Notes: generated from the sequence alone by a model not told the origin. DNA of 32,316 nucleotides from Opitutus sp. GAS368 (GCA_945906965.1 CAMDRP010000024.1:1-32316), one strand, 5' to 3'; counted from the stretch's first letter, positions 1 through 7,125 are shown. Made by a program: numbers and translations.

Positions 1-2
1 CG

Positions 3-110
3 GGCGCTTACCGCATACTCTGGTATTACGGTCCCGACGAGCGCGACCCAAAGACCAAGAAGAATATCCCTGTGATCACGGTCTTCGCCATTATACCGCA
101 CCCGCGCTAG
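3..110 (+). CDS. C-terminal fragment of a possible RelE/ParE-type toxin (5' end outside window)
   Basis: An open frame runs in from the left edge and stops at TAG (108-110). The 35 visible residues begin GAYRILWYYG and end with a strand-like stretch ITVFAIIPHPR. A beta-rich end of the form 'yRilY...v.v.aI.H.R' is typical of the C-terminal half of RelE/ParE-fold toxins, and the next genes are further toxin-antitoxin pairs, which fits. The fragment is too short for a firm family call. It could instead be the tail of another small protein of unknown function. Confidence 0.35.
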   Translation, partial: GAYRILWYYGPDERDPKTKKNIPVITVFAIIPHPR

Positions 111-134
111 CCGACCTGCCGATTTTGGGTCACG

Positions 135-167
135 AATTGTGTCATTTTCGCACCAACAATTGTGTCA
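135..167. repeat. Two perfect 10-bp direct repeats, possible IS end remnant
   Basis: AATTGTGTCA occurs at 135-144 and again at 158-167, 23 bp apart, just after a GGGTCA at 127-132. Repeated GTGTCA-containing units near a terminus are seen in IS21-family elements, so this may be an orphan IS end, but no istA/istB gene is visible. The stretch 111-333 otherwise holds no gene. It turns strongly AT-rich from about 215 to 275. Confidence 0.4.
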
Positions 168-255
168 CGCCGCAGCAGCGTTGGCGCGCGTGTCGATTTG
201 ACCCGTTCCAAAAATTGATTATAAATAACTTAAACGCACAATAAATATTATGTTT

Positions 256-269
256 AATTAATATTAATT
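256..269. promoter_or_regulatory. 14-bp perfect palindrome upstream of the vapBC-like pair (candidate operator)
   Basis: AATTAATATTAATT is a perfect inverted repeat in an AT-rich stretch 64 bp upstream of the antitoxin ATG at 334. Ribbon-helix-helix antitoxins commonly repress their own promoter by binding such palindromes. That it is the operator is inference from position and symmetry; palindromes in AT-rich DNA also arise by chance. Confidence 0.35.
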
Positions 270-333
270 CAAACTACCCTGATGCTTAAGCGCACGTCTT
301 GACGGCCCGCGTTAGGGTAATAACGTAATACCA

Positions 334-576
334 ATGCCCACCCTCACCTTCAAAGTCTCGCCCGAGGAAGCGCGCGCGATTCGCAGCAAAGCCCGCGCCG
401 AGCGTGCCACCGTCTCCGCCTTCCTGCGCATCCGGGCGCTCGGCGCGCCACCGGCCCCCCGGAAAATCATCATCAAGAAACATCCGGTCTCCGGGCTGCT
501 GTATGATGCCGGCGGCGTCGGCGGCCCGCTGGTGACACGCGAACAAATTAAAGCGGCGCTCGCCGATTTCCCATGA
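334..576 (+). CDS. VapB-type ribbon-helix-helix antitoxin
   Basis: This is a small 80-residue protein. Its N-terminal strand (PTLTFKVSPEEARAIR) is followed by two helices, the pattern of a ribbon-helix-helix (CopG/Arc-type) DNA-binding domain. The C-terminal part (about residues 45-80) is the probable toxin-binding tail. The stop codon overlaps the start of the PIN-domain gene by four bases (ATGA, 573-576), an arrangement typical of translationally coupled antitoxin-toxin pairs. It is expected to neutralise the PIN RNase and to repress its own promoter, perhaps at the palindrome 256-269. The family call rests on the fold pattern and the partner; the exact subfamily is not clear. Confidence 0.75.
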   Translation: MPTLTFKVSPEEARAIRSKARAERATVSAFLRIRALGAPPAPRKIIIKKHPVSGLLYDAGGVGGPLVTREQIKAALADFP

Positions 577-947
577 AATACCTCCTCGATGTGAATGCGC
601 TGCTCGCATGGCGGCATCCTGGTTCCACGGATCACGCGGCTTTCCACGCGTGGGCGGCGCAGGAAAAGTTTAGTGCGCTCGCTACCTGCGCCCACGCCGA
701 ACTCGGCTTCCTGCGGGTGTCGATCCAAGTGTTCGGGTATTCTGCCGAGGCCGCGGTAAAAGCCCTCGCTGAAATCAAGCGGGATGTCGGCGGATTCGTC
801 TCCACTTCTCCCTCGCCCAAACTCCCGTCGTGGTGCCGGAAAGGCGCCCAGACCTCCGACGCTTATCTGGCGCAGATCGCGGCATCAGCCGGCCTCACCC
901 TCGCAACCTTTGACACCGGCATACCCGGCTCGCACCTCATCGCCTGA
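573..947 (+). CDS. VapC-type PIN-domain RNase toxin
   Basis: At 124 residues this is the usual size for VapC. The PIN acidic tetrad is visible: Asp6 in LLDVNALLAW, Glu43 in AHAELGF, Asp96 in TSDAYLAQ and Asp114 in ATFDTGI. These residues coordinate Mg2+ or Mn2+ for single-stranded RNA cleavage, and all four are present, so the toxin looks catalytically intact. VapC toxins usually cut tRNA or rRNA at specific sites; the target here cannot be read from sequence. The gene overlaps its antitoxin by four bases. It converges on the minus-strand pemK-like gene, which ends 48 bp downstream. Confidence 0.85.
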   Translation: MKYLLDVNALLAWRHPGSTDHAAFHAWAAQEKFSALATCAHAELGFLRVSIQVFGYSAEAAVKALAEIKRDVGGFVSTSPSPKLPSWCRKGAQTSDAYLAQIAASAGLTLATFDTGIPGSHLIA

Positions 948-994
948 TTCGCCGACTCCTCATCTATACCAGCCGTCCTGCTTCATGCCTAGAA

Positions 995-1339
995 TTATTG
1001 GAAGAGGCGCAAAGCCCCGGCGATGGTTTGATGTAGAATTCGGCGGCGGTTCGCAGAAACGCTGCCGAGTTTTTTGCTTATGGCCGTCTTTCTCACGACA
1101 GGAAAGAACACACAGTCAAAGGCCGTAAGGTGGTCGCAGCCGTCAGCCTCATCGAGCAAGACTTGGCCTGGCAGCAGTTTATCGGCCGGCCTCTTCGTCG
1201 TTCCGTAAATGACGTTGATCTTCGGCCAGCGGCCGCCGGCAACCTCGTCAGAGGAAAGAATGATGGCCGGGTGTTCGTCACGGTCCTCGGGATTGACGCG
1301 GACCTTCACTACATCCCATTGCCGTAGAATGACACTCAT
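995..1339 (-). CDS. PemK/MazF-family endoribonuclease toxin
   Basis: This 114-residue protein begins with the MazF/PemK pattern: a strand (QWDVVKVRV), then HPAIILSSDEV, which corresponds to the 'R.P.vvis' beta-barrel region, and later a conserved-looking HLTAFDCVFFPV block. MazF-like toxins are ribosome-independent mRNA interferases that cut at short sequence motifs. The start ATG (1337-1339) overlaps the antitoxin stop as ATGA, so the pair is probably co-translated. The family call is well supported by order and fold pattern; the cleavage specificity is unknown. Confidence 0.75.
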   Translation of the reverse strand: MSVILRQWDVVKVRVNPEDRDEHPAIILSSDEVAGGRWPKINVIYGTTKRPADKLLPGQVLLDEADGCDHLTAFDCVFFPVVRKTAISKKLGSVSANRRRILHQTIAGALRLFQ

Positions 1340-1566
1340 CGACGAAACGGCTCGGGTTCGTCTGAGCCAGACTGCAAAAAATCGATTTGGTTTGCGGTTC
1401 GCTCGAGCGCGCCATCGGGGAAAATTGGGAACGGCTCGGACATCACTGCCGGCACGAGCTGAACCACACGCGAGCCTCGACGAATAAACACGGGCCTCGA
1501 TTTAAGAGCGTTGTCCACCAATTTTCCCAAGACGCCTTTCGCTTGGGTCACAGTTAGAGATTGCAT
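1336..1566 (-). CDS. Phd/YefM-like antitoxin of the PemK-type pair
   Basis: The 76-residue protein starts MQSLTVTQAKGVLGKLVDNAL, close to the Phd/YefM N-terminal pattern (short strand, then 'a...l..ll..v....pv.i...g..v.li'). It goes on with RPVFIRRGSRVVQLVP. I chose the internal ATG at 1564-1566 because the 40 residues upstream of it in the same frame show no Phd features, whereas this Met begins the domain exactly. The C-terminal third is Pro- and acid-rich, as expected for a flexible toxin-binding tail. It lies directly upstream of, and overlaps, the PemK-like toxin gene. Confidence 0.7.
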   Translation of the reverse strand: MQSLTVTQAKGVLGKLVDNALKSRPVFIRRGSRVVQLVPAVMSEPFPIFPDGALERTANQIDFLQSGSDEPEPFRR

Positions 1567-1578
1567 AACGGACCGAAA

Positions 1579-1596
1579 ATAGGACCGGTGCCCTAT
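1579..1596. promoter_or_regulatory. Imperfect palindrome just upstream of the Phd-like antitoxin (candidate operator)
   Basis: ATAGGACCGGTGCCCTAT carries ATAGG/CCTAT arms around an ACCGGT core. It lies 13-30 bp upstream of the antitoxin start at 1566, where an autoregulatory operator is expected. The assignment is inferred from position and symmetry only. Confidence 0.3.
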
Positions 1597-1689
1597 CGAC
1601 GCAAGCTCAACCACTAGTACCGCGTAAACTGCAGGTGGCCTCAATGATGGGTTGCGCCGTGTTGAGTGACGCAAAAGTTGGGACAAACG

Positions 1690-1830
1690 AATCCCCCTAA
1701 TTATCAGGTACCGAGCCGGAGCCGCCGATCAAGCGTGTGGGGCGACCGCGGCTTTACGATCAGGCCGTGCAACAGGGCCTGATCATGAACGTCTTCGCTC
1801 GCCCACGTCGCCCGTTTGGATAGCACCATT
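1690..1830 (+). pseudogene. Short transposase-like remnant
   Basis: In one plus-strand frame the sequence around 1700-1830 reads ...PIKRVGRPRLYDQAV... and ends at a TAG about 1820. A 'GRPrlY' stretch at the start of a helical segment recalls the N-terminal region of several IS transposases/integrases. There is no complete gene and the frame is short, so this is at best a fragment. It overlaps the end of the minus-strand IS accessory-like frame, which fits a scar of several insertions. Confidence 0.25.
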
Positions 1831-1996
1831 TCGAGAGCGTGTGCCAATTAATTCCTTCCCGCTTAGCGAACTGTTCAAACGTTAGCCCGCTCGCACGATA
1901 GCCCTCCACCAGTTCTTCGCGCCTCGCCACCGATGTGATCGGCCGACCGCGGCGGTCTCTCTTCTCATCCTGCACCTCTGTCTCGATGGTTATCAT
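1760..1996 (-). pseudogene. IS66-type accessory protein (TnpA/OrfA-like), probably a remnant
   Basis: The 78-residue frame has a helix-turn-helix of the type found in IS66 OrfA/TnpA and related proteins: REELVEGYRASGLTFEQFAKREG, then INWHTLSKWCYPNGRRG. The first 68 residues look coherent; the last ten look like read-through into unrelated sequence. No tnpB or tnpC follows, so the element is incomplete. It sits between two toxin-antitoxin pairs and probably marks an old insertion. The family is a moderate call, because the same HTH occurs in other small transposase-associated proteins. Confidence 0.5.
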
Positions 1997-2175
1997 TTCG
2001 ACAGATTACTCGAATGCCGATCATCCCGCTATGAGGTCGCCGGCCGGACGCTTACTTAGCTTTCGTGATCTGGGTTCCTTTATAGGGTCGCAGACTAACA
2101 TTACAAGTGGCCTGGATTTTGGGGGGACCACCGCAACATTCTTGACGCCATCGTATGTAAGACGAAGGTAAGACC

Positions 2176-2391
2176 ATGCCTTCTTTTACGGTCAAACTGC
2201 CTATGCCGCTCGACAAGAAGCTCCGCACCATGGCACGGCGACGCGGCGAAAGCCTCTCCATGATAGCGCGCCGCGCCTTGGAGCGGGAGATTGTGACGGA
2301 CGGACCAGATTTTGCAGTGCTTGCGGGAAAGCATCGTGGCATGTTCCGCGGCCCGAGTGACCTCTCGACCCGCGAGGGTTATGGACGTTAA
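2176..2391 (+). CDS. VapB-type antitoxin (second VapBC-like pair)
   Basis: This is a 71-residue protein with an N-terminal strand (PSFTVKLPMPLDKKLRTMARRRG) and a following helix (ESLSMIARRALERE), matching a ribbon-helix-helix/CopG antitoxin. The C-terminal tail (FRGPSDLSTREGYGR) resembles the short toxin-binding tails of VapB antitoxins. A purine-rich GAAGGTAAG lies close to the start codon and would serve as ribosome binding site. The gene overlaps the start of the PIN toxin by 11 bases. Confidence 0.75.
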   Translation: MPSFTVKLPMPLDKKLRTMARRRGESLSMIARRALEREIVTDGPDFAVLAGKHRGMFRGPSDLSTREGYGR

Positions 2392-2800
2392 GCGAATTGT
2401 GGATGCAGGGCCGCTCGTCGCTTGGCTGAATCAAGCCGACCAATGGCATGATTGGGCGGCGAAAGCGCTCGCCCAGGGACGCGGGCCGCTTCACACCACG
2501 GAAATTGTGCTGGGCGAGGCTTGTTATCATTTGGGCGGCAACTCTACGCCAGTGCAGGCGCTACTTGATTGGGTGCGTCGTGGAGCACTTGTGCTGCACC
2601 CACTTTGGCCGCAGCAACTGGCACGCACCCAAGAATTGATGCTCAAGTTTGAGCGCATGGACGCCGCGGATGCTTCGCTCGTGGTTTTGTCTGAGCTGCA
2701 TCCTCGCGCGATTGTCGTCACGGTCGATGCAAGAGATTTCCGTGTTTATCGTCGCTTCCGGCGCAACTCCATTCCTCTGCTTACCCCGCTAATCAGGTGA
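2381..2800 (+). CDS. VapC-type PIN-domain RNase toxin (second pair)
   Basis: The protein is 139 residues from the ATG at 2381. I preferred this start to an upstream in-frame one because the PIN fold begins here (MDVKRIVDAGPLVAWLN) and because it overlaps the antitoxin stop. The acidic residues of a PIN active site are present: Asp8, Glu46 in VLGEACY, Asp97 in DAADAS, and Asp116 with Asp119 in VDARDF. The ending FRVYRR with a nearby basic run is also typical of VapC proteins. It differs clearly in sequence from the first VapC, so the two pairs are not a recent duplication. Confidence 0.85.
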   Translation: MDVKRIVDAGPLVAWLNQADQWHDWAAKALAQGRGPLHTTEIVLGEACYHLGGNSTPVQALLDWVRRGALVLHPLWPQQLARTQELMLKFERMDAADASLVVLSELHPRAIVVTVDARDFRVYRRFRRNSIPLLTPLIR

Positions 2801-2848
2801 AATCGTCGGCCGAATCGATTTCGTCAAATGCACAGGCATTACTTCGCG

Positions 2849-3814
2849 TCACTCCCACCCTATCCGCTCTTTTTCTATGACCAATGGGCGCTTAGTGACT
2901 TTGGTATGAATAGATCCGAGGTATTCTCCTAAAATCCCGATAAAAAATAACTGCACCGAAGCAAAGAAGAACAAGCCTATTACAACCGGCGCGATCCCAA
3001 GGGCAAAGCGCTCCCAAAATATGAGCTTGTACACGAGGTAGGCAAAACCGACGAGGAAGGACAAAGCAGACGCACCAAACCCGACCATGGTCGCTAGTCG
3101 TAGCGGCACCTTGGAGTGACTCGTGATTCCCAGCATCGCGACATCGTAGAGAGTGTAGAAGTTATTTTTGGTGATCCCGCGCTTACGCAGGGGTTGCTCG
3201 TACGGTACACGCGCGACCGGATAACCTAGTTCGCACACCAACCCCCGCACGTAGGGGTAAGGATCTTCCATCGCGCGCAAGTCCTCAATTACCTTGCGAT
3301 CGTAAAGCCCGAAGCCGGTGGCGTTCTCGATCAATTCCACGTCAGCTAGCCGTTTGACCACTTTGTAATAAACGCGGCGCAACGTAAAAAATAACCATGA
3401 TTCCTCGCTTTGGATCTTCTGCCCCATCACCACGACGTATCCCTCAAGCCATTTTTTTATAAGCTCCGTAACCAACTCAGGCGGATCCTGTAAATCTGAA
3501 GCCATCACGACAACCGCATCACCGCTCACCTCCAACAGTCCGTGATAGGGTGAACGGACGTGACCAAAATTGCGCTGATTTAAAATGGCCTTTACCGGCA
3601 AGCCCCCCGCAGGTTGGCGCTCGGTTTGAGCGACGAGCTTCCTCAACTCATCTTGGGTTCCGTCGGTGGAAGCGTTGTCGATAAAAACCAATTCGCACGC
3701 CAAGTCGGGCAATCCCGCGACGACCGCAGTCAACCGTTGGTGCAACAACGCTACGTTATCCCGCTCATTGTAGCAGGGCGCCAAAAGGGTAAGGGAGCGA
3801 GCTGTTGAAGTCAT
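2849..3814 (-). CDS. GtrB/DPM1-like family 2 glycosyltransferase with two C-terminal membrane helices
   Basis: The 321-residue protein has a GT2 catalytic domain: APCYNERDNV near the N-terminus, VFIDNASTDGT for nucleotide binding, and ASDLQDPPEL as the metal-binding DXD-type motif. It ends with two hydrophobic segments (about residues 235-260 and 270-295) and a basic tail. This is the layout of polyprenyl-phosphate glucosyl/mannosyltransferases such as GtrB, which load a sugar from a nucleotide sugar onto undecaprenyl phosphate at the inner membrane. It is the last gene of the minus-strand lipid run, separated from oleB by 126 bp, so it may be co-transcribed or may be a separate cell-envelope gene. 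Hand counts show lower GC around here than further right. Confidence 0.85.
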   Translation of the reverse strand: MTSTARSLTLLAPCYNERDNVALLHQRLTAVVAGLPDLACELVFIDNASTDGTQDELRKLVAQTERQPAGGLPVKAILNQRNFGHVRSPYHGLLEVSGDAVVVMASDLQDPPELVTELIKKWLEGYVVVMGQKIQSEESWLFFTLRRVYYKVVKRLADVELIENATGFGLYDRKVIEDLRAMEDPYPYVRGLVCELGYPVARVPYEQPLRKRGITKNNFYTLYDVAMLGITSHSKVPLRLATMVGFGASALSFLVGFAYLVYKLIFWERFALGIAPVVIGLFFFASVQLFFIGILGEYLGSIHTKVTKRPLVIEKERIGWE

Positions 3815-3940
3815 GACGATGCAGCCAGAGGTGACAGTCCTGAGAGGCTACCGCAAGCTTGAGCCATGTCTACTAGGCTTACTAACTGGAATCGAAACAG
3901 CTCTCTTTGCGGAGTCCCGATCTTAGGCTTCATGGTAGAG

Positions 3941-4837
3941 TCAGGCCCCAAGAACAAATTCTGATACCTTAGACCTGACCGGTGCGCCGCCATCATCCAA
4001 AATGTAATGCCCGCAATCCGGGAAATAATGGACCGTAGTACCGGGGAAAATCTTAAGCCACCGATCGCGAAAATGATCGTTGAAGCAGAAGTCTCGACCT
4101 CCCCAAACGATCAATTTTGGATTAGTTTTAAATCGAGAAAGATTTTGTTCAATGAACGCTAATGTAGGTCGACTGGGATGATTAAGTTCTAAGGGGATAT
4201 CCTGAACAAAAGCGTTCACCGCGACTCGATCATTCCAATTAGAATAAGGCAGCAAATAGCCCTTCTGCTCATCCTTGGACAATTTGCGTTGGTTCATTGA
4301 CATCCAGACCGCAGGTGCGGCGAAGCCGTTGAGACCTCGAACTAACAATTTACCTAAAATGGGCACACGACAGATAGAAATTCGCCAGGGGATTTGATCA
4401 GAAACAAAGGCCGCGGTGTTAAGAATGGTGATCTTTCCGATTAATTCAGGATGGCGGGCGGCGAAACCAAAACCAATGGCCCCACCCCAATCGTGCACGA
4501 CTAGATGAACGAGTTTAAGATCGAGGGTTTTTATCAGCGCCTCGATGTCTTTGATACGATTATCTAAAGTGTAATCGTAATGCTGGGGTTTGTCGGATAA
4601 CCCCATGCCGATGTGATCAGGCGCAATACAGCGTATGTTTGGCGACAAATCCCGGATCAGATCACGATAAAAGAAGGACCAGGTCGGATTGCCGTGTAAC
4701 ATAAGCACCGCCACATCTTGGCGTGGGCCTTCGTCGACAAAACTCATCCTCGCACCGGACGGGGTGGCAAAAGATTTAGGTGTGAAGGGATATAACTTCG
4801 CTACCTTATCTGCAATTTTTGAAAGTAACTTTACCAT
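3941..4837 (-). CDS. oleB: OleB-like alpha/beta hydrolase (haloalkane dehalogenase fold)
   Basis: The 298-residue protein shows the haloalkane-dehalogenase signature: LHGNPTWSFFYR (oxyanion region), HDWGG with nucleophile Asp116, a candidate acid Asp249 in WGGRDF, and His277 in CGHYILDD. In olefin-forming bacteria OleB has this fold and decarboxylates a beta-lactone to give the cis-olefin. The direct link to an oleA gene makes OleB more likely than a true dehalogenase. I chose the ATG at 4837, which overlaps the oleA stop (ATGGTAA), over a TTG 21 bp upstream. OleC and OleD, which normally make the beta-lactone substrate, are not found here. Confidence 0.75.
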   Translation of the reverse strand: MVKLLSKIADKVAKLYPFTPKSFATPSGARMSFVDEGPRQDVAVLMLHGNPTWSFFYRDLIRDLSPNIRCIAPDHIGMGLSDKPQHYDYTLDNRIKDIEALIKTLDLKLVHLVVHDWGGAIGFGFAARHPELIGKITILNTAAFVSDQIPWRISICRVPILGKLLVRGLNGFAAPAVWMSMNQRKLSKDEQKGYLLPYSNWNDRVAVNAFVQDIPLELNHPSRPTLAFIEQNLSRFKTNPKLIVWGGRDFCFNDHFRDRWLKIFPGTTVHYFPDCGHYILDDGGAPVRSKVSEFVLGA

Positions 4838-5862
4838 TCGAGAGCGAGCATCAGGCAATTTAGGCCACTACCGATTCCCAGTAAGCCCACGCGGTCACCC
4901 GGTTTGATCGCACCTTGTTGAACTGCAATAGCCAGGGTGGCTGGCAAGGATACCGAGCCCATGTTGCCCAAGGTCTCAAACGTGGAAAAATCCTTACTCA
5001 GATCAAGGCCCAGCGTCTCGTACAGTTTGCGTCGATGCACCGAGCCCACTTGGTGGCAAATAAAACGGTCCATTGCGTCAACGCTCAGACCTGTGGTGGT
5101 TGCGAAATCCTCCCAGGTGGCTCGAGCCAGTTCGACGCCAGCGATGAGTAATTGCTCCGAATCGGTCTGCATTGCCAGCGACTCCGCGCCATGCGTGTCG
5201 CCCTGACACAAATCGCTGTGTTGTGTGGCCGCACGAGCGACACCACCGAGCAATTTGTGTCCGTTTGGAGCGAGGTCTTGGTGGCAAATTAATGCACCTA
5301 CTGCGCCCGAACCGATGGTGAGATTAGCGAAAAACGGTTTGATCTCATTTCGTGTAAGATTTTTTTCGCGTAATGTACGTAACGTTTGCTCGACCAACGG
5401 TCGCCCGTGTTCACCCGCCACGACTAAGGCGCAACGAATCTGTCCGCTCTCGATCATGGAAGCCGCGACGGTCAAAGAATTCAGAAACCCCAGACAAGCG
5501 TTGGAGACATCAAAAATCTGAGCCGTCGCGGGCAGGCCGATTTTCCGATGCGCAAACGATGCCGTCGCCGGCTCCAGCATGTCCCGGGATACGGCGGCAT
5601 GGATAAAAAGCTCCACCTGTTCAGGCTTGAGCTTGGAGGCCGCGAATACGGCTTTACCGGCAGCGGCACTAGCATCGGAGGGGCGCGTGGCATCAGACCA
5701 GACGCGTCGCTCACGAATCCCGGTCATCAACTCGAGCCGGCCGAAGGGCAACTTAAGGCGCTCATAAAGAGGCCGCAGCTGTTCCTCGATCGAGGCCGAG
5801 GAAAGGATTTCATCGGGCAGCGCGACGGCAAGGGCTTCGATGCGGACTTTGGAGAATCTCAT
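4831..5862 (-). CDS. oleA: OleA-like head-to-head acyl condensing thiolase (KASIII family)
   Basis: The 343-residue protein is a FabH-fold enzyme that resembles OleA more than FabH. It has VSRDMLEPATAS with Glu97, FDVSNACLGF with catalytic Cys123 (the same Glu-to-Cys spacing of 26 as Glu117/Cys143 of Xanthomonas OleA), FICHQVG with His270, LGNMGSVS with Asn300, and the C-terminal LLGIGSGLNC block. OleA condenses two acyl thioesters without decarboxylating the second chain first, giving a 2-alkyl-3-ketoacid, which can also decay to a long-chain ketone. The start overlaps the fabI-like stop as ATGA, so the two are probably translationally coupled. A related alternative is an alpha-pyrone-forming ketosynthase, but the OleB neighbour argues for OleA. 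Confidence 0.8.
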   Translation of the reverse strand: MRFSKVRIEALAVALPDEILSSASIEEQLRPLYERLKLPFGRLELMTGIRERRVWSDATRPSDASAAAGKAVFAASKLKPEQVELFIHAAVSRDMLEPATASFAHRKIGLPATAQIFDVSNACLGFLNSLTVAASMIESGQIRCALVVAGEHGRPLVEQTLRTLREKNLTRNEIKPFFANLTIGSGAVGALICHQDLAPNGHKLLGGVARAATQHSDLCQGDTHGAESLAMQTDSEQLLIAGVELARATWEDFATTTGLSVDAMDRFICHQVGSVHRRKLYETLGLDLSKDFSTFETLGNMGSVSLPATLAIAVQQGAIKPGDRVGLLGIGSGLNCLMLALEW

Positions 5863-6680
5863 GTCGCAGATGAGTCCATGCGCATCGCTAGACGAATGAC
5901 TTCCTTATCGAAGAAATTGTTTCCGAGTCCGGCGTCCACCACGAGTGTCGCGCCGTTGATGCCACTGCTGCGTTCGCTGAGTAAAAACACAGCCGTATCT
6001 GCAATCTCCGCGGTCGAAAGATTCCGTTTTCGAAACGTCAGTTTCTCCGCGTAGAGATAGCTTTCTAAGTAGCCGGGAATACCGGCGGACGCGCTGGTCT
6101 TAAGTGGGCCGGCGCCTACGACATTGAAACGTACTTCGCTATCGGCGCTGAACGATTTAGCGAGAAAGCGCGTGCACGAATCGAGCGCGGCTTTGATCGG
6201 GCCCATGTAGCCGTAGTTATCCGGCGTCACGAGCAGCGATGAAATCCCGATAGTCACCACCGAGGCGTTCTTCGCGAGCAACGGTTTAAAGGCGTTGGCG
6301 ATTTCCACGAGGGAAAAGGCCGAGATCGCGGTCGCTTGCAGGAAATCCGATCGTTTGGTTTCGTGAAACGCCTTGAAGCCATCGCTGTAATTCGCGAAGG
6401 CGATCGAATGAACAATGCCATTCAGTACTTTATGGCCAGCGGCGGCAATTTCGCCCGCGATTCGGTTCGCCGCACCTTCTTGTTCTACGTCGCAAATAAA
6501 GACAGGCTTGCCGCCTAGCAACGAGGCGAGCGATTGCCGGCGTATTTCAGAACGCACGCTGTAAAGGACCTTGGCCCCCTGCTCCTCCAGCGACTTGGCG
6601 ATAAACCAAGCGACGCTCTTGCGATTGGCGACGCCGAAGACCAGAAACGTTTTACCGGAGACTTGGAGGAAATCGCTCAT
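5859..6680 (-). CDS. FabI-like short-chain dehydrogenase (enoyl-ACP reductase family)
   Basis: The 273-residue protein begins at the ATG 6678-6680, which overlaps the fabZ stop as ATGA; ten extra residues upstream are rejected. It has the FabI nucleotide-binding start GVANRKSVAWFIAK and the catalytic pair Tyr156 and Lys163 in NYGYMGPIK, at the same numbers as in E. coli FabI. The second tyrosine of FabI (Tyr146) is replaced by Ile. The GAGPLKTSASAGIPGY and DAGLGNNF blocks further match the family. It probably reduces an enoyl or related intermediate on the cluster's carrier protein with NAD(P)H. The odd active site suggests a specialised paralogue rather than the housekeeping reductase. Confidence 0.75.
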   Translation of the reverse strand: MSDFLQVSGKTFLVFGVANRKSVAWFIAKSLEEQGAKVLYSVRSEIRRQSLASLLGGKPVFICDVEQEGAANRIAGEIAAAGHKVLNGIVHSIAFANYSDGFKAFHETKRSDFLQATAISAFSLVEIANAFKPLLAKNASVVTIGISSLLVTPDNYGYMGPIKAALDSCTRFLAKSFSADSEVRFNVVGAGPLKTSASAGIPGYLESYLYAEKLTFRKRNLSTAEIADTAVFLLSERSSGINGATLVVDAGLGNNFFDKEVIRLAMRMDSSAT

Positions 6681-7120
6681 GCTTTGGGCGCACCGGCGGG
6701 AGTCGTCCAAGCGACGGTGAAATCGACCGTGAGCACGCGCTTCTCGGCGCTTTTCACGCTACCGCTCATCATGGTGAAACCACCGAGTGATTCTTTTTTC
6801 TTAACCTCAATGGTGATCGTTTCACCGGGATAAACGGGATTGCGGAAACGCACATCACTGATCTTGGCCATGAGCGGTACGCCGGCCGGCGTCCCCTGCC
6901 CTGAGGCTTGGCGAGCCAGATATAAGGCGCCGGTCTGAAACACTGCTTCACAGAGCAACACGCCCGGCGTGATCGGCGCGCCAGGATAGTGGCCTTTGTA
7001 AAACTCTTCGTCGGCCCGCAGCGTGCGTTTGGCGATTAAACCATCGGGCGTTTCCGACACAATTTCGTCAACAAAGAGAAAAGGTGGACGATGCGGAATG
7101 AGATCAGTGACTTGGCTCAT
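6677..7120 (-). CDS. FabZ-like 3-hydroxyacyl-ACP dehydratase
   Basis: A 147-residue single hot-dog protein. It has LIPHRPPFLFVDEI and the active-site block GHYPGAPITPGVLLCEA with His44 and Glu58, spaced as in E. coli FabZ (His54/Glu68). It would dehydrate 3-hydroxyacyl-ACP to the trans-2-enoyl form. It lies 5 bp after the CrtI-like gene and overlaps the FabI-like gene by four bases, so it is part of the same transcript. Because it sits in a cluster with its own carrier protein and ketosynthase, I read it as a dedicated dehydratase; I avoid the symbol fabZ since a housekeeping copy is likely elsewhere. Confidence 0.85.
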   Translation of the reverse strand: MSQVTDLIPHRPPFLFVDEIVSETPDGLIAKRTLRADEEFYKGHYPGAPITPGVLLCEAVFQTGALYLARQASGQGTPAGVPLMAKISDVRFRNPVYPGETITIEVKKKESLGGFTMMSGSVKSAEKRVLTVDFTVAWTTPAGAPKA

Positions 7121-7125
7121 AGGAA

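Noticed and set aside
2799-2822. Hairpin GAAATCG...CGATTTC after the second VapC gene
   Set aside because: There is no T run on either strand, so it does not qualify as a terminator.
3934-3996. Upstream extension of the short frame before the glycosyltransferase
   Set aside because: It overlaps the 3' end of oleB on the same strand in another frame and has no recognisable features.
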